From the NCBI GenBank assembly GCA_013433145.1, contig CM024177.1, forward strand, positions 2,258,110 to 2,322,109: DNA of 64,000 nucleotides, in the 5' to 3' direction. The DNA comes from Ascaris suum (lineage: Eukaryota > Nematoda > Chromadorea > Rhabditida > Ascarididae). The number at the start of each line of letters is the position of its first letter. The first letter of the stretch is position 1. Made by a program: the position numbers and the translations under genes. Below the pieces are notes generated by a model. It was not told where the DNA came from. It did no database searches and saw nothing but the letters and a program-made list of their open reading frames with translations. Positions 54,656 to 64,000 of the stretch are shown here, in pieces.

Positions 54656-54985
54656 CTATTACTGTCGATTTTGAAATCTCGTATTATTGCCAAAATTTTC
54701 ATAGCTGTGTAATCTTTTTCTTTGCTAATTTATTGCAAATTTCGGAATTTGGGTAAATTCAAACTCGAAAATATTTTTTCAAACGGCCGTCTAATTTTTT
54801 TTTTAACAGCACGAATCGTAGAGAATCAAATGGATAAGCATTGCAGAGAGAATTTATCATATTATGCACTTTTGCATATCGTTTATCCCACCAATCGATT
54901 TCATAATTATAAACAAGAAATAGAATATAGGAAACGTTTTGATATTTAGAGTGATTCCACCGCCCGCGTAAATCCTCCAAAAAAA

Positions 54986-54992
54986 ATAACAT

Positions 54993-55063
<71 letters not shown>

Positions 55064-55070
55064 ATGTTAT
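54986..55070. repeat. (TA)n tract flanked by a perfect 13-bp inverted repeat
   Basis: ATAACATTATATA at 54,986-54,998 is the exact reverse complement of TATATAATGTTAT at 55,058-55,070. Between them lies TA with two TTTATA interruptions. The whole block can fold into one long hairpin or cruciform. Confidence 0.85.
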
Positions 55071-55072
55071 CG

Positions 55073-55135
55073 CGCCGAAGGCGAGAGTCTATTATCCATT
55101 TCCTCGTCTCCCGTCCGTCCGAGCGCCGAAGGCGC
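55073..55135. repeat. Two GC-rich hairpins sharing CGCCGAAGGCG
   Basis: CGCCGAAGGCG occurs at 55,073-55,083 and again at 55,124-55,134 inside GCGCCGAAGGCGC. Each is a perfect 4-5 bp stem with a GAA loop. They start a GC-rich island of about 250 bp that directly follows the TA hairpin. A minus-strand open frame of 80 codons (55,057-55,299) spans it, with a hydrophobic Cys-containing N terminus, but it matches no family I recognise. Confidence 0.7.
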
Positions 55136-55824
55136 GAAGCCTGTTGTGTACTAGTTGGCTTACTGCCTTTCCGTGACTTGGTCAGTGATGTGGTCTGTGA
55201 GAAAAGACGTGGGGGCGTGAAAGGTGAACAAGCGTAACAGGCGCTAGTCATAAATAGACAAAGAGACGTTCCGACAAGCGCAAATAGGTACAGGCACAAA
55301 CTTATCGTATTGCACTTTCGGAAAATGGGTGTTGAATAGCGCTAAAAAAAATCGCAAACTTCGATAACTAGTCCGATTGCCCTAAAATCTATAACGAGGA
55401 AAGGAGGGAGGGGGTGACTGCAATAGAGATTCTAAAACTGTGGTCTTGTAAGGGCTTTGTTCTCTCATCCGACCTCCCACGCCGCCACCTTCACTCCATC
55501 CGCAGCGTGGACCCTAGTTTTTTTTGACAATGCAACTATTGATCAATATCGCTGATTACTTCGTGCTGATCTAATCTTACCATCGTTCACAACTTATTGT
55601 CATTCAATCGAGAGTTTGGTGGTGGCTGATTTCCTTCATATCATTATGTGCTGCCATTCTATACTGTACCATTACGTCTCGAAAATCCCCTAATTCCTGA
55701 AATAATAGTATTTGCATTTAAATGATTTTTTTAATCAGTTAAATAATAGCATTTAAAAAAAATATTCGAAGTAATTATGCAAAAATCGATACTTACAAAA
55801 AATATTTCTTATGCAAAAATGTCA

Positions 55825-55834
55825 AATATTGCAG
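55825..55834 (+). promoter_or_regulatory. Possible trans-splice acceptor of the TM9SF1-like mRNA
   Basis: CAAATATTGCAG ends at 55,834, 41 nt before the first ATG of the TM9SF1-like frame. Three out-of-frame ATGs lie between (55,838, 55,852 and 55,855), so this site is weaker support than at the other genes. Confidence 0.3.
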
Positions 55835-55875
55835 TTATATGTATCAATAGTGAATGATGTGGTGTAAATATTGAA

Positions 55876-58800
55876 ATGCAATCGAACGCAACGCCACGTT
55901 GGCATTCAAGCAAGCGTTCACGGCGAATGGCGGTTGTGTCATATCGGTGGTGTTTTATGCTCTTATCATTTGCATTTGTTGTCGTCAATTGTGCGTCTGC
56001 AACGAAATATAACAAGGAGAAAATGTTTGTTGATTATATCAATATTTTATTTTTGTTCAATATTTAAATCTAGTTGATAATTGGTCACGAAGTTTATACT
56101 ATTTAGGCATCTATCTAACTTGATGTTTATTGATTATTGATAAATTTATAAGAGCATCTTTCAGGTTATAATCGGATATTTAAGTTGTTGCCTGGAAGTT
56201 TTTTTTTTTCAGCAAAATTTGCTGTTGAATTTAAAACTTTTTAATTTACGTTTCTAAGTTTAGAATTATTAGGTGGAAGAAAGCAAACTTTTTTTTAATG
56301 CTTCATGAAACGATTAGTAATTGAACATAAATATTAATGTGGAAGATAATATTTCTTTTTTTTTTTTAAATGAGATATAGATTTAATTTCAGGTTCCTGT
56401 CTAGATATAGATTTAATTTCAGGTTCCTGTCTATGTGAATAAAGTCGGTCCTTATGGGAATACTCATGAAACCTATCACTTCTATCAATTACCAATCTGT
56501 CGTCCTGAAAAGGTTTTGTTTGTTTTTGTTTATTTTTTTCATCACTTTTGCCGATATTATCTTCCAATATTTGGATATAACAATGAAGGAGAAATTTGTG
56601 AATACCGTCGGAGTCATCAATTTTACTATCATTGGCTGTGCAATAGTTTTTCTTGAAATATTTATTCAGCCTGGCGATATGCCTTCATTACTGAGATGGC
56701 TTTATGAGAGGCTTTTATAAGGAAAATTATTATTAGTTTTTCGTCAGCCTTCAACAATCACAAGATTTTCCGATCGCTAAGAGGGGATCTCTTTCGAGCG
56801 GATGGAAAAACTCCTCATAAATTGCCACCTGACGGGAGGTAACCTTTTATAGACCTATACGTCTATTTATTATTCGCTAGATTTGTGGGATATTTACTCG
56901 CATTATCCAGAAAATAGGGAAGAGGATATGAAAGAATTTGATATTTTTGATCATAAAATGTTTTGATCGAACATTGATATGATAGGAATTAATGTAATTT
57001 TACAGGTGATACATAAAAGTCTTTCATTGGGACAAGTGCTTGAAGGTGATCGCATCGCCGAATCCAATTTCAGAATTAATTTCGGAATTGACGAAAGATT
57101 TAGGACATTATGCGGCAAATATATGATCTCAGAATCAGATTTCAATATGCTCGAACGTGCCATCGAAGAGCAATTCTATATTGAATTGATCGTTGGTTGG
57201 TTTTTCGTTCATTTATTTAGTTATTTCCAAAAAATGATGGCCGTTTCTTTTATTGCATTTGACGGTTGCATATTTTTGGAATGAACTTTTCACTTCATTA
57301 TTCATTTTTCTTTCTTTTTAAATGTTTTTCAACTGTTTGTTTTTTTTTGGAATTGTTTTTTTCCTAGTTTAAGACATAATATAGTCGTTGTCCATGCTTT
57401 TTGGGGGTGGAATTTTGAGATTCTTTTTTTCGGGGAGGGGGGGGGGGGAGGAGGAGGATGCGAAAGGGAATCAATTTGCGGAAGATCGTCGTAATTGAAT
57501 GACTTCTTAAAGATGATACAAAAATATCCCTAATCAAAGAAAGAGTATTATTGAACTATTTAAAAGGTAACAATATTAAAATATTTTATAAATTTCTTTG
57601 TTTTTATTTTCAGATGATTTCGTGTGCGAACATTTTTGGGTTACGTTGATGAGGAGAATAATTTCCTCATTCGCAATAAAATATTCCTCTATAATAATTT
57701 CATCTTTATTATCGAATACAATCCTGATCTTCAAGAGGTTTGTATTCTTCGACTTTTCCTCATTTCTGTCTCTTATCTGAATAGATCTTATCGATTGGTT
57801 TTCTTCTTCAATTGTTATGCTTTCCTGATCCTAGTCTCATAGTTTTAATTGAAATTATATCTCTAACACTCGTTCTTCCTACTATTCCTAATATTTGTAT
57901 ATACATAAGCATACGAAATAAAAGTCTGTGCGGCTTGTAATCTTTTTATTGAACTAGCTTCATTTATTGTTTATCGTTGTAATTGCTTTCGACTAAGGAA
58001 TAACAATCGGAGAGGGAAAGCGAAAGAAGAGAAAAAGAGCAATTTTTATTATGTGATTTTTTTTTGTTGCGGTATGATATTCTTAGTAATTGGTTAAAGA
58101 AAATATTATCGTATTATAGATAATCTCGGTGAAATTGCAATCTGATGTTGATTCAGCAAAAGATATGTCTACATTCGAAAAGAATGAACTGGAATGGTTT
58201 TATAGTGTTCATTGGACGACAACAAAGTAATCTCTTTTTTTTCCATTTGTGTGTGCTTGTGTGTGTGTTTTTTTTATATTGTACTTGTGCAATTAATCTC
58301 TCACATTCAGTCTTTTTTTTTCATTAATATTTGTTATCTCAGAAATTTTGAAATATACGAGTGATGTTGAATATAATAGATCCGTACTTCGATACGAGAA
58401 TGAATATTACTTTTCATTAGCAGATCTCTCTATCATAGGAGCGGCACCGAAGAACTTCTATTTGTTTATGAAACAAGAGTATAAATTTATGAAAGTTCTG
58501 ATTATTTAAATGCGAGCTCAGGAGGGGGGGAGGGGAGCTGCTTGAAGAAAGAAACGAAGAAGAACGAAGAATAAAATGATTTTTCTCCTAAAAATGAAAG
58601 GAAGAAGCGAAAATAATTGGCTGATAATTCGTTTTTGCGCAATGCTATAATTTCGAGTCAGATCTCAAAGTGGAGACGCCCCCGATAGTGTACTATCTTT
58701 TTGCGCGCATCAAATTGTTTACGTTTTCTGCTTTTTTTTTCTTTCTATTATCCATCCTATGATATTTTCATATCTATTTGATTGCTACGGATTACAGCAT

Positions 58801-61800
58801 TGATTGGCATAAGTGAATTTAATGACGTCCCCATTAACCATTAGATCTAGGTAAAAGATACCTGCAGCAGAGTTGTTGACTGGGTCCAGGTAGATCTAAG
58901 ATAAGCGAACTTAATTACTGTCACTTTATTCTTATGCAGTATTTATGCTAGTTTCTTATTGATTTTTTTTTCTTTTTTTTTTGCTTTTTGGTTTTTGCTT
59001 GCTTAAACAATGGAACATATGAGAGAGTTTTATCAAACTTTCATGGAATGGAAAGAGACAGTGACAGTCGGGTTTATTGTGGTGCAACAATAAGGAGAGA
59101 ATGGGTTGATTTTATGCACTTTAGTGAGTGACCACTCTCTCCTCCTTCCTGTTATCCAACTGAATTACAATATTGGTTGGTTGCCCGATCGATGAAGCCG
59201 TTATTTGTATTCATTTTAAGGCAGGGGTTCGTCAGGAGGAAGACAAACAAGCGTTCTTCAATGCTCGGACGATGCGCATCCAGTGGATATCGGTGTTGAA
59301 TTCGGCATTACTCGTTGTATTGCTCGTCTTACTTGTCGGATTTATCCTTCTTTCCGTTGTAAGATTCTTGTCTGCCTTTGTGTCATATATACCATTTCAG
59401 TTCATCCCAATTTACTTGCTCGAGTTTATGCTGGTTCGCTAGCTAGACTCGTTGGGATTACCTTATTCATGTGGAGGGACGGGAACTTATATTTCCATTG
59501 CAATATAAAATATTGCTTTAAAAAGCTTCCGAGAAGTAGTTCTGTCCTCCAACTTCTTCAATCATTGTTTGCAGATGATGGGCCATCGCATAGTTTATAG
59601 GGCAATTAAAAAATATGGATTTAGGTGAGGCGCGATTTGAATCGCTACAACGATGTGAATGAGGATGAGTTGTTCTTGGAGAATGGCTGGAAAACGATCT
59701 CAATGGATGTTTTCCGAACGCCGAGCAATGCGAGTCTCTTTGCCGCTATCCTTGGTTTGTTATCTATCTTTAAAGTTTTTATTCTCTTCTTTTATGTTAT
59801 ATTTCCTCTTATGTTTGACTTATTTCGTCAATGATGTATCGATTGTTGAAGCGTTATATTTATGCAATCCAAAGGTGCCCCATTTAGTATTGCAAAAAGC
59901 GCTTATGTTTTTAAACATGAAAGCATAAATTCCTCCTCGAATAAAAATGCTTATAATAGAGCAGTTTCTCATCTTCACTCTTCCTCCCTGTTTGTTTGCC
60001 TTCCATCATAAAATGGTCGTCTCTGCGGTGTACAGTCATCGGATCACACCACCTCTGAAAGTCGAAGTTTCTCCAATTCTACCGTCTTTGAGCTGATGTT
60101 TTCTAATAGGTCTCTGAGCAAATGAGAGGGAGAGGGGAGGGGAGGGGGAGAGAGGGCGAGCAATAAAAATGAGAATCCCAAACTTGATTTTTCATTAAAT
60201 TTACGATATGGGATTATTTGAAAAAAAATGAGCTATGAATTTATAAGGGAAAAGAACGAAGAACTACTAAGAACATTTATTGACTATAGCAGAATGAATT
60301 TATTGCACGATCGAGAGGTGATTGTTTTGCTCATAGGAGATAATAAAATCACTTCATTGAATAGCTATCCGATGCTAATACATACATTTTAAGTATGGTA
60401 GTGTCTACATTGCAGTCAAATAGTTATTGTACTTAAGCGCAATATCATTTTCGGCAGATTCGATTTTGTTTCGTTTGATCACTATTTTATCGCAGCGCTT
60501 TGACATGTCATTATGTTGATCTAATGTTGCGACATAAATGACTATACCGGGGGGGGGGGGGGTCCCAGTTTGAGAAGATGTCTACGTTTGTGTAATGTCT
60601 CTTAGAATATCGTGTTTTTCTTTTCTACAGAGAATAGCCCTTGGGGCAAATAATGAGAAGCAAATGGATAATATTTGAAGGTGTTGGCTCGCAGTTTATT
60701 TTCTTGACGATGTTGATTCTTTTGCTTGGTTCGACGAATGTTGTCAATGTTCATCGTCATGGTGCACTCAATGCGCTTGCTGTCATCTTCTATGCATGTA
60801 CTTGTGGTAACGTTTTTATTCTCACTTATGGAGAGTCTCCAACAGATAATCAATATGGACATAGGAAACATTGAGGTTGCAGGGTATTATCCGGATGGTG
60901 GAGAATGGCATATGCCTTCTTTAAAAAAACTCTTAGAAGCGAGAATTTTACTGATCGAAATATAATAAGCTTCCGTAGATAGATTTGATTCGATGTTTTT
61001 TCTAATATTTCTAGGGCGTCATTTATGCTTTTTGAGCAGTTGCTATTCAACGAAAAAATTCCTCAGCATTAGGGAATGCGGTGGCACTGCATTATAGGAG
61101 GTTACAATAGTGAGCACCTTAAATTTTGAGTAATGGTGGGACTGAGCTTATGCGAGATTAGTTATGGATGACTTGCATAATTTCTATCGGATTAAAGGGA
61201 AAAAACTAGAGGCGTGTGGTTTCAGGCATATCAGGTTTTGTGTCGGCACGCAAATATCGTCAGTTCGATGGAAGAGATTGGATCAAGAATGTCAATTTGA
61301 CAACGGGTCTATTCACAGTGCCGATGTTTTTAGTATGGGCACTGAATAACACATTTTCATGGGCATATAATTCACACAAGCATTGCGTACACAACTGTGA
61401 TAGCGTTAGCATTGCTATGGCTGTGCGTTGGCTATCCGCTTACAGTGCTTGGCGCAGCAGTCGGCAGAAATGTTTCATCGAGGTAAAACGTTCTTTAAAA
61501 ACAGAGGTAATCGGGGAGCGTTGTGTGATTTTTTGCTTGATTAGGACAACCGCAAAGTTAAGAGTTTTTTGGGTCGTTAAGAAATAGGGCATTTGTTCTT
61601 TTCCGTTTTACCTTTCGCTGGTTCTTTTTTCCCAAATATCCTGTCGCAGTAATATCTAAGGGTACAATGATGGTGTCGGAGGATATCGGCTGCTATATTA
61701 TAAACTAGAAACGTTCATTTCGTCGGAATGCACTATTGTTCTGCCCACTGCAGCACTCATTCGTTATGGGATGTAACGAATTCTTGTGTTATCTTCTTTA

Positions 61801-63874
61801 CAGTAGATGCCTAATAGTTTTTAAAAAATTTTTGTTGTGATGCAGATTTTCGTGGTTTCATTCGATTAATTCTCAAATCGTCTTGTAATTCGTTTAGCAT
61901 ATTTGTAGGTACTCGGCAACCGTGTCGATCTCGAAATGTTCCTCGTCAATTACTGCACTGCCCTGGTATCATTCGCCAATTTTCTTCGGTTTTCTTGGAG
62001 GATTTTTACCGTTCAGGTGTTTTTTAAGCAGCTTTTTTTGTTGAATTTCTACATCTTGTATAGTATGTTTCCATTTACGTTTTTAATATAGATCATCAAT
62101 TGCATCATCCATACACTGATGGAAATAGGAAATCAACATTTTCATCGCTGAGCTACATGGACACCTCATCGATATATTGGCAACTAGAACTCACACCTTT
62201 TCCCTCCAGGAACGATGACGGTCTTGAAATTTTAGGCCTTAAGATAAATGAACGAATAAGTCCTGGATTATAAGAAAGCAAGCACCACGAAAGGAGGGGA
62301 ATAATAAGGAGATTCGTTGTGAGCTGCTTTCAAAAAATCTCTAGCTAACGAGGGAGTACCTATTTCTTACGTACCCCACCTATACGGGTGCACGGATGTA
62401 GTTGTATTTGTTGCAGCGCAATATCGGTAGAGCTATATTATGTCTTCTCGGCGGTATGGGGTCGTGAGGTGTACGTACTCTTTTACATATTATTGATCAT
62501 GTTTGTCATAATGGCAATGGTCGTGGCCACTTCTTCGATGGCTCTTACTTATTTTCAATGAATGCGAAGATTACAATTGGTGGTGGAGATCGATCTTCAC
62601 TGGAGGGTATGAATTATTTTATTTATAGTTCTTTCATCAAAGAATTAAGGTCTTGGTTGGAGTCTATGAGGTATATAATATCTCTGTTTGGGGGAAGGAG
62701 TCCAGGGTTTCCGTTTTTTGTGCTTCTGCGGGATGGTTTTTTTTCTACTCAAATAGATCTTCTCTCCTTGAATTCGTCATGAGATAATCACGATACCTTG
62801 ACCTACCTTATTGATTTAATCTCCATCTGATGCACCTGAAATGTGTGCAAGCGCTTATTCGGGTTTGCTATTAATTCTGGAATTTCAGCTAAGTTGTTTA
62901 TAATATTTTTGTTGCTCTTGATGTAAAAGCTTATAGTTTTCTTCGTTGATATAGAGTACTCGAATTATGTTGTTTACTTGTTTATCTGATTATTTATCTA
63001 TCCGTTTTTTGCTACTTATTTATTTATTTTTTATTTATTTAAATTCATTAATCTTGTGCCAAGTTTTTTTCCGCTTTTATTCATTCTTTTACAACGCTAT
63101 TGATTATTATGACATATCAATAACCATAAACAACTAAAGTTCGAGTTTATTATCCTCACTTTTAAGTTTATAAATAAAGCAACCGAAATGCGATACAACG
63201 CGCAAAATATCTCGGAAAATAGAGAGGCGAGAATAGGACCATCACCTTAAGGAAAGAGGGAAGTAGTAGAGAGGCCGGTCATCCGTCGTTTGAGGTCCAC
63301 AGGTTGAGGTTTTTCTAGCTTTGACCACTGAACTAACATCCGTGACTTAAATAGGTCGTTCAAAAACATTTCCAACGTCTCTTCCTTCATCGTTTTGGCT
63401 CCAGTTTTGCTCATTTTCTTTTCAAAATTCGTAAACTTCGCTATTCCCTTACTTAGTTGTTTTTTGCCTTCCCTCCTTTATGGGAAATTCTTAAAAGGAC
63501 GTATAGTTATCGTTCCCTTTCCCATGTCCATGGGCAATTCTTAAAGGGATGCTTGGTATCTTTTCCTTCTCACTTTCATGGGTAATTTTTAAAGGACGCA
63601 TTTGAATGAAGCTAATGTATGGAAAGAGATGATAGATGATTTGATGTGATATGTGCAAATAATTGTATAATTCAGGGCGTTGAGCGTCTTTGTATTCTTC
63701 TATGGGATTTCTTCTATGTATATCGTTCAGAAATGTGGGGAATATTACAAACAACACAATTTTTCTCGTATTTACTATTGCTGTGTTATATGTTTTCTTG
63801 ATTATGGGAACGGTATCGTTCTTTGCTTCACACGTTTTGTGCGCTTTATATATTCGAATGTGAAAACAGATTGA
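55876..63874 (+). CDS. TM9SF1-like transmembrane 9 superfamily protein (nonaspanin), with frame breaks
   Basis: 12 exons by homology: 55876-56028, 56423-56512, 57006-57195, 57614-57737, 58120-58226, 59221-59358, 59625-59754, 60681-60806, 61226-61482, 61909-62016, 62417-62606, 63676-63874. Together they cover about 600 residues, the full TM9SF1 length. Landmarks in order: signal peptide (alternative start at 55,927), [43 protein letters not shown], a first membrane segment ([17 protein letters not shown]), [73 protein letters not shown], and the C terminus [10 protein letters not shown], matching the family's K-x-D retention signal. Nonaspanins act in Golgi and endosome sorting of membrane proteins. 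Frame is lost near 57,623, 61,375, 61,949, 62,559, 63,728 and 63,833, and phases clash at the exon 5/6 and 9/10 junctions. Assembly errors or a decaying gene are both possible. Confidence 0.88.
56373..56432 (+). repeat. Perfect 30-bp tandem duplication doubling a TM9SF1 splice acceptor
   Basis: A 30-bp unit containing TTTAATTTCAGGTTCCTGTCT is repeated exactly, 56,373-56,402 and 56,403-56,432. Each copy carries TTTCAG, so there are two identical 3' splice sites 30 nt apart (after 56,392 and 56,422). Using the first would read GTT CCT GTC then a TAG stop in the exon 2 frame; only the second gives [11 protein letters not shown]. Confidence 0.92.
57437..57448. repeat. Poly(G) tract, G12, in TM9SF1-like intron 3
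   Basis: Twelve G after CGGGGA, then GAGGAGGAGG, in intron 3 (57,196-57,613), about 165 nt before the acceptor and in sense orientation. Confidence 0.85.
60549..60562. repeat. Poly(G) tract, G14, in TM9SF1-like intron 7
   Basis: Fourteen G in intron 7 (59,755-60,680), about 120 nt before the acceptor and in sense orientation. Confidence 0.85.
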
Positions 63875-64000
63875 ATTTCTATTTCGGATAGTATTTCCTT
63901 CTTTCTAAAATGCTTTATTATTCTTCTCTTGTTTCTTTTCATTGCCTTTCCAATTATTCACACAAACCAATTTAATAGCCCAATCCTTGACGAGTGAAGA
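63875..64000. other. 3' flank of the TM9SF1-like gene
   Basis: T-rich sequence following the stop codon. No clear AATAAA is visible before the window ends, so the transcript end lies outside or uses a variant signal. Confidence 0.5.

Larger units (their letters stand above)
52101..55875. other. Intergenic region between 4EHP and TM9SF1-like genes
   Basis: 3.8 kb with no supported gene. An AATAAA near 52,520 may end the 4EHP transcript. The region holds two long poly(G) tracts (52,983 and 53,877), a family of GTAAGAAACAAATTTTT repeats at 54,541-54,655, a TA tract with inverted arms (54,986-55,070), and a GC-rich island (55,071-55,320) that stands out from its surroundings. Confidence 0.6.

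Overview
The window is AT-rich nuclear DNA of a metazoan, almost certainly a nematode. The strongest pointer is the complete IFE-4/4EHP gene: its runs GKFDPEDYA-YVQPV, SIRNQEDI, EYKRHDDCL and the last-exon DQSSYRH match what I remember of Caenorhabditis elegans IFE-4 rather than the vertebrate protein. All genes are split by introns (3 to 11 each). At least two start codons lie 14 and 26 nt downstream of an unpaired splice-acceptor-like site, as expected of spliced-leader trans-splicing. Acceptors vary (TTTCAG, TTTAG, TATAG, TAAAG) instead of following the strict Caenorhabditis TTTTCAG, so a species outside Rhabditina is more likely. I cannot name the species.

Layout. Positions 1-33,031 are a gene-poor stretch: low-complexity AT-rich DNA, small tandem duplications, a 144-bp TA tract and one hairpin resembling the miR-58/bantam family. 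Four protein-coding genes follow. (1) A divergent PP1-type Ser/Thr phosphatase on the minus strand, 33,032-36,885, 8 exons, 353 aa, all catalytic motifs present. (2) An RNF181-like RING-H2 E3 ligase on plus, 41,646-44,635, 4 exons, 150 aa. (3) IFE-4/4EHP cap-binding protein on plus, 47,760-52,100, 6 exons, 215 aa. (4) A TM9SF1-like nonaspanin on plus, 55,876-63,874, 12 exons, about 600 aa by homology. Genes 1-3 join in frame at every exon boundary. Gene 4 shows about eight single- or double-base frame breaks while its protein-level similarity stays high.

The genes do not form an obvious pathway. They are general regulators: dephosphorylation, ubiquitination, translational repression and endomembrane sorting. 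The three plus-strand genes are 3.1-3.8 kb apart, too far for a typical nematode operon.

The most unusual features are the density of long poly(G)/poly(C) tracts (16 of at least 10 nt, including C24 and G18, mostly in introns and gene flanks), a G16/C24 inverted pair inside one 4EHP intron, the clustered frame breaks in TM9SF1, and a perfect 30-bp tandem duplication that doubles a TM9SF1 splice acceptor.
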